The position numbers and the translations under genes are program-made. Of a stretch of 64,000 nucleotides of DNA, positions 10,644 to 22,100 are shown one piece after another. A model generated the notes under the pieces. The model had not been told where the DNA came from and searched no databases. It saw nothing but the letters and a program-made list of their open reading frames with translations. Numbering within the stretch: position 1 is the stretch's first letter; each line of letters opens with the position of its first letter. The DNA is from Pseudopyrenochaeta lycopersici (lineage: Eukaryota; Ascomycota; Dothideomycetes; Pleosporales; Pseudopyrenochaetaceae): positions 744,001 through 808,000 of the forward strand of contig NHZP01000015.1 of the NCBI GenBank assembly GCA_003313425.1, given 5' to 3'.

Positions 10644-12858
10644 TCAACTAGGCACGCCCTCGTACGCCCAGCCATCGATTATCCGTCTCCTTCGCCCCTT
10701 CTTGTCCTCGGTTCTATTCGCGGCACACTTCACAAAGAATGTAAGCGCTGCTAATACGAAAATGATCACGGCCGCGACCGCGGGCACAACCACAATGCGC
10801 GTTCGATCTGTGTCCGTTCTGGATAGATATGGACATGTTCCGTTCCGACCAATGACCCAACAGTCAGGAATATTCAGCTGGTTCAAGTCGATGAAGACAG
10901 CATCATCGTTTGGCGCAGTCTCGCGGTAGGACCGAAGTGCTGCAAGGAGGTAGCTATTCTCGAGTGCAGTGTGTGGGACGCTAAATCGAAACGGTGGACG
11001 GCATACGGAGGCGGCATCATTGTAGTTCGAATCGGTTGGAGATAACTGCCAATTGTATGGTTGTGAAGGGTCTTGGCACGCAACGCGGTGGCGCTCTGCG
11101 CAGTCTGCCACGCGCCATCGACCTGGGTATGGAGAGGTAGACATGACTACACAACGGTTACCTGTAGGGTTAGACCCACCAGAAGTGACATTTAGGGGTT
11201 GGCCGGGAGCCCATGACCAGAGCGTAGAGTGCACAAAGGCAGCATACGGCAAAGGATTCTTATCGGCGGTAGTGTTTGCGAGAGACTCGTTTAAAACAGG
11301 GCTCAGGCCACAGGACGTCAGGTTGACGATTGAAGGAATGGGTTCTACAAGGTCAGGTTTTGCGCTGATATTGAGATCCGGAAGGGCAGAGATGGCCCAT
11401 GAAGAATTCGTTTGTGATGTTACCGTGAAATCAGCAGCATCGAACAAGCACCCAGAAGATAGCTGACCGGTAGCATCAACACTGGTTTGGAGATCTCGCG
11501 TAATCGTTCCTGGAGGGAAAATGTCATCCAGGTCAGTGCCAAAATTGTAGTATTGCATTTGTGGATCGATGGTGCCGAAGCTGGTGACGACTCTGTATAG
11601 CTCCTGGAACTCCATGTATGCCTCTGTTGGCCATCCATTCCATGTAAACAACTGGCCATTACTATTGGTAGACATATTGTAGTAGCCTGAGACCGGGCGA
11701 TTGTTCCAGTTGACATCATACCATGATGAATTGAGATTTGCCCGTTCATCTCGCAGACGTGACGGCGTGTATGTATCGTCCGATAAATTCGCCTTCATCA
11801 CGTCGCTGAGAAGTGAACCGGACACAGGCAACTGATCCTGAGACAAAGTTGGTGCGGGACCATCTGGGTTCAATAGTGACGAAGCAGCATGGACATTGAG
11901 GGTCAGAAGGGTGATAGCTGCGCCGGTGGTAGTAGCTGTGGCTTCCAAGAAATCCTCCAACAGCCCAGTAAGCAAACCCAATGTCATTAGCGATGTGCAA
12001 TTGTAACTCCCACTTTGCAATAATGGCGGACCATTAGTCGTCGGATAGATGATCACGGTGGGTTTTGCTGAGAAGCTTGATGAAGATGGCGAGCTTGACG
12101 AGATGTCGGCCAATGTTGACGACAATGTCTCGAACGATGCTGCAGTTGTTGTTGTTGATGCATCCTGGCGCCTGGCAAAACCCAGGCTTTCTCCAAGGGG
12201 CACCAATGTCGATTCTGGAACTCTAGCAGCTGAAGTATCCGTAGAGATCAACACTGTCCGCCCAGTGGCCATTGGAACGGTCTCATCCTCAGTATCCAAC
12301 TGAGGCTGTTCAACCGGACAGAGACTCCATACGGTCGCAAGCGGATCCCAGTACACATCTACTGCGAACCTTCTAAAGCCGACTCCTAGGAGGTTGGAAA
12401 AGCACTTCTGGAATGCATTGTGCTCGTACTGTTTATTGCCGAAGCATGCCTGCTTCAAAGAGACAGCGGGTGCAGTACCGAAATTGATAGGGACGCGAAG
12501 TCCCACATCTCGTTGTGCCTGCATGCCAATTAGACACACATCAGAACAAATTGTTCAAGCCAGGCTCTCGTAGGATGGTCTAAAAGTCCTCTAATTTTGG
12601 GTACAGGAGGCTACAGCGAGGACTACGCATGCACGCACGCATTCAACATACAACTCCGTGTGGGGGTTACACGGATAGGTAGCCCATAGACCTCCAAGTG
12701 GCTCAAGGCATACTCAAGCCCATAGAGGGTGTGCTCATCAATGTGCCATCCCAAACGCTCGGGGATTGAACACTTACCCTGAAAGCCTCACTCCAAGGTT
12801 GTATCCATCGCGTATCAACGGCAGCTTGATCCGGGTCATACAAGTTGTTACCCGACAT
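10644..12858 (-). CDS. MTC6: Mtc6 (maintenance of telomere capping protein 6) homologue
   Basis: Two exons: 12858-12778 and 12518-10644, with a 259-bp intron (GTAAGTG...CATGCAG), give 651 aa. The first exon was found by frame: MSGNNLYDPDQAAVDTRWIQ..., running into AFR|AQRDVGLRVPINFG, the conserved start of the Mtc6 core. A PI-PLC-like barrel region follows, including GVGFRRFAVDVYWDP. A Ser/Thr-rich insert and a C-type-lectin-like segment come next (C-V-V-M...WRVADC..RHRVACQ, then PYNWQLS). A single transmembrane helix lies near the C-terminus (VVVPAVAAVIIFVLAALTFFV) with a short basic cytosolic tail. Many N-glycosylation sites fit an extracytoplasmic membrane protein. In yeast the gene is linked to telomere capping by genetics; biochemistry is unknown. 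Confidence 0.88.
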
Positions 12859-13003
12859 TCCCGGCCCCCAACATCAGACGCCGCAACGTGGCACACCTCG
12901 CGTGCAACTGTGCGACCCAACAAACACCAAGCGACCGGGAATGGAAAAGATATCTTTAGAAACTCAGGGACCAACGGCGGGCTAACCGCATGAGAGATCA
13001 CTC

Positions 13004-13021
13004 GTGATGATGATGATGATG
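13004..13021. repeat. (GAT)n microsatellite
   Basis: Six consecutive GAT-type triplets in non-coding sequence upstream of mtc6. Confidence 0.8.
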
Positions 13022-15075
13022 GGTGAGGTGAGGCTGCAGTTGATGCCGTTTCATGGGCGGGTGTCTGAGAATCATCACGTGAAACGCTAGTTTTCCCACC
13101 AATCCGTTTGCGGTTAAATGGCTCCTGGCCAATAGCGATCGCTCCTTGCCTATCATGCTGTAAAACAATACCATGTGTTGCATCAGGACGGCAATGCAGT
13201 TCAGCAGATATGCCGAGAGCTTGCAGTTTCCTTTATTGGAGTACCTTTTTGTCGGGAAGAGGCTGCTTATACACATGTCATATACCCAGGGCGCGCATAC
13301 ATATACATGGGATGTATCGAAGAGAGCGACGTTGGGGCACGACTCTCGCCACACTTAATATGGCTGTTATAGCTGGGTTGACGCGATACCGATCCCGTGT
13401 CGCCAGCGGCCGGTGACCGGGGCTTTCGTTTCGGAAGCGAGAAGATCCTTGAGCATTGTCTTACCGGCTTTGTACGACATCATTCGACGTCCGAGGTTTG
13501 CTCCTGCGAATCCACGACAACTACTGGGGGAGATGCAGGTACACGGCGCAGATGATGCTGGCCGCAGCGTGGATTGAGGAAGGATGTGCTCGGTAAGGGA
13601 GTAGAAGTTTGCTGACTGCCCCTTGAAGAACGGATATTGAATGACCGTTGAGTCCTGGGCGACAAGGCCGATGCAAGTACTCCTACCGACAGCCTTTCCA
13701 ACAATTCCTTCGACCTCCGGTTGCTGTAAGCCTTGAATACGCCTTCGCTACCAGAGGGATGTACGTACGACGCGCGCATCCAGGATCCGACGCCGTGAAT
13801 TCAACGCGGTTGAAGACGGACAAGGAGCAGAGGTTCCGTCTCCTGTGACCGCCGTGGTTTGGGAGGTGGTGAGTGTAAGAGGAGGCTCCAAGTATAGCTG
13901 TGTTTAACAGGAAGCGATCAGCATTTGGACGTTAGCCCTGCGGGTGCCGTCGGATTGCCTCTTGGAGAAACATCGGTCCCTCTGCGCATTGCATGCATGC
14001 GACAACACTTCGCACTCACCATAGCCCACATCTCGGAAGTCACCGCAGACTGGAACGCTGCAGCAATGCCTGGTTTCAAACAATTCCTCCACGGAGGGAC
14101 CCTTCCGGTCAGAAGGAGGATAGTCATGTCAAAACTTTACTGAAGCCACTCGACCTCGACAGGCGAACGAGGCAGGGACATGGGTGCAAATGCACGCCTG
14201 ACCAAAACATCACCAGCGGCTCCACGTGTTGCAACGGACACCCGCAACGTACAAGAAACAACGGTAACAGCGGGGGTGACACCCTTCAGCGGTGCGCACA
14301 CCATGTACGAAACGAGTCAGCGTTTCGCGTGGGAAAAAACGGTGCAGGGCAAACGCGACTGCGATGGCCGCACGTTTGTTTCGCTATGAGCTGCCATACT
14401 GTCAGCGCTGGCGTTGCAGTGACCAGGATGTTACCGAGTTGTGGAAAGGCTTTGTTTGACACTTGGGATTCCATGGTATCCTTACCTGGCCTCATATACC
14501 CTTACCACATTGCAACGTCACTCGCTTTCCCGAGGCAAAAAACAGGCAACAGACGTGTAAGTTCTGCAGCACACAAAGATAACTGCCAAGTACAACCGTA
14601 GCAGATTCTCCCTTTGACTTCGCCGTCCAAAAAATTATCGTATTGCATCATTTCCTTAAATGGTTTATCGAAGTGTTGATCATGTCACTTCAACGCCCGC
14701 TACATCCGAGATACCAAGAGGGGATCGTCGGATCTTCCAGATCCAAGCTGAAAATCTCATTGCGATAGACAGATTGACACATTCCCTGACTGAATCCTGA
14801 CAGCTCATGCTCGCTCCAGGCATCTGGTAACTTTTGCACGCCAACACAGCGCTGCACAGTGCCTTTCATAATTAAACTTCCAAAGTACCGGCGTGGCTTC
14901 AAACGATTTGCATCATCAGTCCACTCGCCCAAGATATAACGATTTGAGTTGTTTTTTTTGAGTTCCCGGCCACGCACGAGGGGGCGGCGCCAGACGCCAG
15001 TTAGCTAGCTGGGCCCCAACGCCCTTTTTCGCCAAAATTCTCGACGACGGCGCGAACAATCTAGCTGACCGGTAG

Positions 15076-15135
15076 CCAGAACCGCCGTTCAGCCTCTCTC
15101 GTAATATTTCCAATCCGGTTCAACGGCGGTTCTGG
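15076..15135. repeat. Perfect inverted repeat, 14-bp arms
   Basis: The left arm CCAGAACCGCCGTT (15076-15089) is exactly complementary to the right arm AACGGCGGTTCTGG (15122-15135) across a 32-base AT-richer loop. No open frame with recognisable content surrounds it. It could be a cruciform or hairpin, a paired operator, or the remnant ends of a miniature element; no target-site duplication was evident. Confidence 0.8.
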
Positions 15136-15928
15136 ACGATTTCCAGGCCCGCCCGCTTTCCGGCACTAAGCCAACCAACAATGTCCCACGCTAAACCAAC
15201 CAATTCCATAGACTATGGCGCTTTGGGAACGATTCACGTCCTCGTCGTGTCGTCGTCCACAAACGTACATGCTCTAGGCAGCTGCGAAAACTCTAAATGA
15301 CAAAAGCAGTTAAGGTAACGGCAGCCGCATGATCGAGTTTCCAATTAGTGCACATTCTAGTCGCCGACTGCCTGCAAAACTGATCAACGATAGACGATGG
15401 AGACGTTGACGATGGCAACGGCTTCTTTTTCGTTGAACGGGGCGCGCCGTCTGCTCGTGGGAAATTGTCCGTCCACTCATCTGGCGCGGACACAGTGACC
15501 TGTGTCACTTGAGTCCCACGGTTGGAGAAAGGCGGATACTGTTATTTCCACATTTACGAGTCGCTGTACGCGGAAGGTGACGATGCTACTAACGTTGCCC
15601 CCTTTCCCCTGCCTCAGCGCGTACCATGAAAACGCAGACTTGGGGATGAGGTTCTGGTTGCGCTTGCGGTCCCGCAGCAGATCAGGCACGTCTGCCGACC
15701 CAGATGCAGTGCGGGTGACATCAAGGTTTCGATCTCGATGTTGCCAACTGACATTGCGGCACTTTGTCTACCCCCGGCGGGAGAAACCGATAAAGGGATA
15801 ACCAATCAGTGGTTTTTGTAGGGAAAAAGGGAACCAATCACTGGTGTTGCTCAAGCGGAGTTGCAGATGTTGAAACGGGATGAGTACGTACACTGATCGG
15901 CTGATCTGTCGGGATCGATGTCCGTTGA

Positions 15929-15943
15929 GGGGGGGGGGGGGGG
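15929..15943. repeat. Homopolymer run of 15 G
   Basis: G15 on the plus strand in non-coding sequence. Such runs are prone to slippage and sequencing error, so the exact length is doubtful. Confidence 0.85.
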
Positions 15944-16491
15944 ACCAGGCAGTGTCACTGAACTGGTTGGGTGGAGGGTTATGTCACTTGGGCGGTGTAG
16001 AGGCAGTGGAACATGGCAGATATTATTTGTTTGAATTTGCTGATTTTGATTGATGGTGCTTTCTTTGTTGAATGCTGGTGCTGTCGCACTCGGGTATTAT
16101 TTCGCGAAGTGATTCGCTGTACAATGAAGGCTTCGAAAGCCCTATGCTAAGGAAATTCCGTAGTCCATGCGGACTTCCACATATTGCTCACTGTGAACGC
16201 CTGATATTACACAGCTGCCTTGTGCTGCAAATAGAAACAGTACACTTATGTAACCTTTTCCGTTGAACCTGAAGGGGGTATCTTAACGGCCGTATATATA
16301 TGATAATGAAATATCTTCCTTCCCATTTTGGAATGGCCAACCGAATAAATGATAAACATAGTAATGAAACGTGATGAGACAAACGACACGTCGATCATGG
16401 AACATCGACTATTAGTAGGACTACCTGATGTGAAACGCGGGATGTATAGACAAGAAGGGATATGGTGGGTAGCGTGAAACATGATTGACAT

Positions 16492-17688
16492 CTACATGAT
16501 GTTTCTGAGATCCATCCTGTCCTTGGGAGAAACTGGCGCGCTCCTCGTCTCAGCTGGCATGGCAGTTCGTGTGTAGGGTGACGGTAGTTGCCTTGCCAAT
16601 GGGCTAGTCGTTGCGCTTGCCGAGTGCGGTGCAGGAAGTGTTGGCTCAGCAAGTGAGTGGAATGGAGGCAGCGACCGTTGCTGAACACTGAGTGGTGTGG
16701 ATTGTGGGAGAGAATGATGATGTGTAAGTTGAGGTGCAGGCTGGGTAAGAAGTTGTGGTCGCTCGTAGGTGGGCTCCCTGAATGATGGCGCTGCGTTTGG
16801 CGCCGGGGCTTCATTGCGATGCAGGGGAGGCAACTGGAGAGAGCCACGTCGCCTATATGCATCATATGGCGCGTCGTCCTCGGGCGCGAAGCCGGTCGAA
16901 GGTAGGTAGCGAGTGCATGAATTCTTGCGTTCATCTCTGTTGCCTACCAATGGGGCCAGTGTAATGTCGAGCGGGGATGCGGCACCATGTGGGGATCGTG
17001 ACTCCGAACCGGTGTCAGTGATTAATGATGGAGCACCATCAGCAGAAACGATAGAATAACCGGATGGCGAAGGCATAGGAGTCTCGAATCCTCGCGCTCG
17101 AGCCATGGTGGGGTGTCCGTAAGCTGAAATGTCGAGCGGCTGTGGTCGCGATCCAGGGTATGGCTCGAACCGTTGAGGCTGGGGCAGCTTAAGCGCATGG
17201 GGTGAGTTCATAGAAGGGTTGAGTGAGGGTCTGCGCGAGCTCTGGTACGAGGGAATGTGGTGCTCGTCTTGGTGGGGAAGGCTGTGATGGACAGGTGGGT
17301 AGTGGTAGCTAGCCTGCGGATGCTGCATGTGCTCTCGAGTTTGCTGATCAGGGCGCTCTGGGTTGCGCTTCCGTCGGTTCTGGCCGCCGTTCCACCAGTT
17401 CTTTACTGCGTTATCGCTGCGCCCCTTCAGTCGTCGTGCGATCTCTGCCCACCTCTTGCCCATCTCGGCGACCATTTTCTCAATCAACTCCCCTTCTTCA
17501 GCTGTGATCGGATCGTGGTTCAGAGACGGCTTCAAATTTTGATGATATCGTTCCCGGCACTGCTTTGGTGATCGTGAACCAATCTCTTGTGAGATGCGAA
17601 CCCAGTTGTGAGGACCATTACGAGCAACGAGATTAACAAGCCATTGGTCCTCGTGTTGCGACCAAGGGCCACGTCGGTGAGCAACCAT
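16492..17688 (-). CDS. flbD: FlbD-like R2R3 Myb transcription factor (conidiation regulator)
   Basis: Single exon, 398 aa, from ATG 17688 (MVAHRRGPWSQHEDQ); the frame extends upstream only through a TTG. Two Myb repeats fill residues 5-105. R2 has GPWSQHED, NWVRISQ and the recognition helix RSPKQCRERYHQNLKP. R3 has ITAEEGELI, RWAEIARRL and RSDNAVKNWWNG. The order and wording match Aspergillus FlbD, a nuclear regulator acting with FlbB upstream of brlA in asexual development and also affecting secondary metabolism (known for Aspergillus). The remaining 290 residues are Pro, His, Ser and Gln-rich and probably disordered, ending DRMDLRNIM. The gene is flanked by very long non-coding stretches on both sides, as is common for developmental regulators. 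Confidence 0.9.
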   Translation of the reverse strand: MVAHRRGPWSQHEDQWLVNLVARNGPHNWVRISQEIGSRSPKQCRERYHQNLKPSLNHDPITAEEGELIEKMVAEMGKRWAEIARRLKGRSDNAVKNWWNGGQNRRKRNPERPDQQTREHMQHPQASYHYPPVHHSLPHQDEHHIPSYQSSRRPSLNPSMNSPHALKLPQPQRFEPYPGSRPQPLDISAYGHPTMARARGFETPMPSPSGYSIVSADGAPSLITDTGSESRSPHGAASPLDITLAPLVGNRDERKNSCTRYLPSTGFAPEDDAPYDAYRRRGSLQLPPLHRNEAPAPNAAPSFREPTYERPQLLTQPAPQLTHHHSLPQSTPLSVQQRSLPPFHSLAEPTLPAPHSASATTSPLARQLPSPYTRTAMPAETRSAPVSPKDRMDLRNIM

Positions 17689-18430
17689 GGTGAAGGCTTC
17701 AGATGTACAAGCCGACGAGGGAAACGGGAAAGATTTGGTCAAGTGGATTTAAGTGCAACAGGTTGCGAGACAGAGATGTTCTATTCCGGTAACGAGAACA
17801 CCAAGGTAGTGAAGAAGACAGTGTTGGATGTAATCGTATGATGCTTGTCTTGATCGGATCCCGTAGCTCACTGAATTGTTGGTCAGTCTTGCTTACTGCC
17901 AAGCATGGTGGACAAGAAAGATGATGAAATGCGTGCGAAAGATACAACTGCCGGCTCTAACAAACAGGTCTGAAGAACACAAGAAATCGGACTAAATGGC
18001 AAATAGAGCCATGTCCAAAATGTTTTGGTGAATAGTGAAGGGCGAAAGGCGTGGAACAGCAACATCCGGTGGCGGACGACATTGATATCATAGAGCGGAC
18101 GGATAGAACAAACATACCTTGAAGTTGAGACGAGTACCACGGTTTGCAATGTGTTGGTAGTAGTTTGATAGAGTGGGTGCAAGAGGGCGACGTCGAAATT
18201 CTGAGACCAGGACCAACGGTAACGTGCCAGCGGCGACGAGCGGTATATATCTCAGCGGCGCGGGGAGCGGTAGTGGGAACACACAGACGCCAAGGCGGTC
18301 GAGGAGTTATTGGCTTGTTCGGGTCGGGCAGGATGGGTGCGAGGGTTCTGCTTTTGAGAAGATGCGGCTAAGGCACTGGTGAGATGGTGGTCGGAGACAG
18401 CTGGGGCGTCATGCGGCGCTCTGGGAGACT
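17689..18430 (-). promoter_or_regulatory. Leader and proximal promoter of the flbD-like gene
   Basis: No convincing coding frame. On the minus strand a good donor (CAAG|GTATGTT, at about 18117) and several AG acceptors nearer the gene suggest a spliced 5' UTR, and short upstream frames are present. This is inference from signals only. Confidence 0.35.
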
Positions 18431-21400
18431 AGCTGGGCCCTGAGCAGCAGTGGGCTAATGTAATCGCTGTCGACGACGCACACAGACAGCGATGGACCTG
18501 GAAGAAGACCAGATCGTCGGATTCGACAAAGTACCCTGTATCACATCGTGGCATGGCGTATGGCGCTTGCACGGCGCCATCTGGGAGCGGCAGAAAAATG
18601 AAAGCCAGCGCCCAGCTTCGCAATACCATCCTGGATGCGCCGTAGTGACTTAGCTTCCCTGCCACCTCCCCCCTGCCAGCGAGTGCGGTCGTCCCGCTAC
18701 GGTCCACAGCTCGCGCAGCCTGGCCGCGCCTCAGTGCTGGGGGCCCTGGGCGTTTCGCCGTCGATTCATGGCGGTGCAGTGAACAGGGCCGGCCGAGGGG
18801 TGTTTTACGGACAGCATGGTGACAGTCAAAGATACCCCCACCCAGGCCGATGCTGGAGTGCTCCCCCTGCGCGCTGTAAAACCAAACATGGCAGTGACGA
18901 CCCCAGGGTTCAGCAGCCTCAGCCAGCCCACAGCAGCATTCCAGGGTGTGTTTACGGTCTTCATCTCGCCCTCTGCCTCGACCGTCTTGTCCCATCTGCA
19001 TCCCACTATCCTGGTCGCAGGCGAGCCATGGAACAGAGGGCGGGAGGAATGTGCGCCTCCGGACTTTGACCACAGCGCGCCGGTCGCCCTTGCCTGGTGC
19101 TGCTGCCGGGCTGTTGTTGGGCGCCAGAAATAGATGTTTTGAGTTTCTTGCGGCGGACAGCATGCTCGCCATTGCTCCAGAGCGTGGTGTTTCTAGTGAA
19201 GGCCATCTCTGACAGGCAGTGAGGCAGTAGTTCGCCAGGGCAGGCGAGCGGGCGCCGCACGATGCACGTTGCAGTCAGCGCTGGCTCGTCGATCAAACGG
19301 GTGCTGAGGCTTGAAGACGGACCGGGCGCGGATAGTGTGATCGTCACGGCCCTCTTGGTTGACGACACGAGGTCGGCGAGGTGAGCTTGGCTCCACGACA
19401 CTCCTATTCGGGCCTGTCGGTCTCCCGCCAGCTCGCGCCAGCACTGGCAGACGCTGCGACTGACTCTGCCTCTGCCTCTGCTGGGAACGTTGCCAGCTGC
19501 GACACAGTGTGCGTTTCCTGAGGCGCGAAACTGCCCCCAGACTTCAGGTCAAGCCTGTGAGTTTCGAGCCAGGCCAAGCGACCCCCCGGCGGCCGTTGCC
19601 TGGGCTGTGATCTGCCGGCGGACTGTAGCGAGCCCACTTTGCTGGGTCTGTCCCTCCAGTCAGCGGCCGCCGCTGCAATTCAAATCTTTTAGCGCAGTAG
19701 ACGCTGCTTCCCGTTTCGGACGGTTTGGCAAGTCACCTCGGATGTTTAGGGAAAGAGCGTTTGGTCCGCCAAGCACCCATCCAGACGAAGGAACGAGTCT
19801 CCACCGCGCATCGTCACTCACCGTCCGCCGGCAAGATGCAGTCGCGGCCGATCGCTGCCCTCGATGCCCTGATGCCCTCATCTCAACGGCCGCCTCCTCC
19901 AATCCCCGTGACGTCTGCGCGTCCGTTTTCTCCCATTCACCATGGCAGCGCTGTGCAGCTCGCACATTACGCCATCGGTGGATACGGGCGGCCAGGCTGC
20001 GCTCGCTGTCAGTTGTCACCACGGGCGTCTCTCTACTCTACCTGAGACCGGCCCACGCCTGCCTATTCCTCATTCTGCCGCTGCTGGCCCTGTCACTGCT
20101 GCAAAAATAGAGCCAGCCTTGTCCTCGCTGCCGAACCCCACGCGGCCGATGGCAGTCGCTCAGGCAAAAGGCATTCGCTACATTCGGCTCGCCCGACGCC
20201 CTCGTCATTCCCTGTCGCGAGGCTTGCGGCACAGTTGTGGCTAGTATCAAGAGATCCGGGGTTACACGTCTAGGCCGCCCAGAGGCAAGCGCGACCCAAG
20301 CGTCGGGCTAGAGTTGCGGGACGCACAGTTCCGGTGGTTTGTTTCGCTGTGCCTCAGCCGCGTCTGCTGCACAAGCACACAGAAGTAGCAGTACCAATGC
20401 AGCAACCTCGCCGTTCACTTGGCCCAAACCATCTGCTCAACCATCTCTTTCCTGTGCACACCATCGCTTGCAGTTCAACGGTCGCCATGGCCGATCCCAT
20501 TTGGGCCCGGACCTCTGCTGCGCTGTTCTCCAAACTGTGTAGCCGCTATGGGTGAACACAGCCCATAGTCCCCACCAGCCGCTGAATCAGCCCCTCTGCT
20601 CTGACTCGGGTAGGATGCGATTGCGAACAGGATTCCCCTCTTCGCGTTCGCCTTGCCCAGCCAAACTGGCTTTTGGTGGGGACCTGGCTGACTAGACATC
20701 GCCAAACCATGTACAACATTGCCAGTCCCCACAGTCAAACCGTAGAGTCCGTCGGAACTGCGTGTGCGACTCCGCTTGGTCCATGAGGGTGGAAATCCCT
20801 GTTGTCCTTCTGACTTTGGTTGGGCACCTTCATGTCAGCCGCAGAAAAAGCACACGTCGGCGCCCGCCATTCGAGCCCTTGTTGCAGTATCCCGTCCTTC
20901 TGGGACTAACGGTGGTTCCAACAACTCAGTCATGGCTCATGTCGTGACCGCTGCAATGTCTGAGCAAAGGGCCCTCACAAAGTCATGGGTGAGGCATATC
21001 TCTGGCGTTGCAACTGCCACGCTTCGTCTGCGCATCTGTGTGACAACCTCTGTCCTGCGCTTATCCAAAACCTCCTCGGACAATCACCGAGCATCGGTTT
21101 CCAACGCCGCACTGCTACAAAGTAGATGCTATGTCGATGTGGCCCCCTTCCGCTCCACATCACCCGCATTACCCAGCTTGCACAAATTCATCACGACTCG
21201 TAAAGTATTGGGCGTCATCGGAGGATCACCCTAGCAAGGGCTCCCTTCCTCTTAAGGCCCGCAATAGCAAGATTTGCACGGGAGGAATCGATGAGTACCG
21301 ATTCACGGATTGGCGGGAGCCGACAACATGTCCCCTGCAAGTGTCTCGACAGTAGCAGGCTCCAAAACGCCATACTGTGCCTTACGACAAAGGCTCGCTG

Positions 21401-22100
21401 TCATACACCCGGTGAGCACTCACGCAAACGGTGAGCGCGGTCGACCTTGTCTTTACAACGAGGTCCTGCGCTGTACAACAGAGATGGTCGGCGACGTCGC
21501 CGCCAGAGTCACTAAAGGCTCACGAGGTCGTACACTCTCGTCCGGTTTGTGCTGGCTGCCCCGCCTTCGAAATCTACAAAATTCCGCAGGCCGCCAGTGA
21601 CGGCAGAGTCCGGACGAGGGTGAGCGAAGGCGCCCATCCGTGCTTCTGCTTAACAAAGCAAATCAAGACCGAGAACTTGTGCACAAATTCACTCAACAAA
21701 CATGTGTACGAGAAAAATGAATCCGCACTGCCTCCTGGTTTTGTTTCTTTTTTCTTTCTCTCTGTCTGTCTCTTCAGAGACAATGCCGGCAGGGAACCCC
21801 AGCAATGATCGTCAAGATCAGATTAACGAATGATCCGCGCCGAACCAATGGGATCCTAGTCGCAACGTCAATCTTTCTGAAACTAACCGCTACTCCCCAT
21901 TAGTCACTATTTGCTTCTTCCCTGCCTCTCACCCCTATTTTCCGATGTCTCCATTGGTCATGGCACATGGCTCATTTTGCCATCCCAGCTTTTCAGTCAA
22001 ACGTCTGTGAGCTGAGATTCGAGGTTCACGGGTTTTGACAGCGGCACATCGGCGGCCAAACGACAACCTCGATCACGCAGTGGCCCGCTCTGTCTCATTC
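18431..22100. other. GC-rich region without recognisable genes
   Basis: Visibly richer in G and C than its surroundings, especially 18.6-20.5 kb. Long frames occur in several overlapping phases on both strands (for example 18429-19172 minus and 19490-20110 plus). They are mutually exclusive, Arg/Ala/Pro-rich and without domain motifs, as expected from GC-rich non-coding DNA. It may be distal regulatory DNA of the flbD-like gene or a non-coding transcript; nothing in the sequence decides this. Confidence 0.5.

Larger units (their letters stand above)
12859..16491. other. 3.6-kb gene-poor region between mtc6 and the Myb gene
   Basis: No secure gene. A minus-strand frame at 13480-13779 begins with ATG (99 aa, ends QEQTSDVE) and has fair composition but no domain. 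A minus-strand frame at 14690-14977 lacks an ATG near its start and could only be an internal exon. The region also holds a GAT microsatellite, a perfect 14-bp inverted repeat and a run of 15 G, described separately. Confidence 0.5.

Noticed and set aside
13993..14601. Plus-strand frame of 202 codons
   Set aside because: Starts at an internal ATG, overlaps other frames, has no motif, and its composition (many His, Cys, Thr, Arg) is unlike the real genes here.
14690..14977. Minus-strand frame of 95 codons with protein-like wording (SNRYILGEWTDDANRLKPRR)
   Set aside because: The nominal start is GTG and no splice partner was found upstream; it could only be an internal exon, with no support.
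18429..20110. Long open frames on both strands (247 codons minus, 206 codons plus)
   Set aside because: They overlap other long frames in the same GC-rich DNA, are rich in Arg, Ala and Pro and contain no domain or signal. High GC lowers stop-codon frequency, which explains them.
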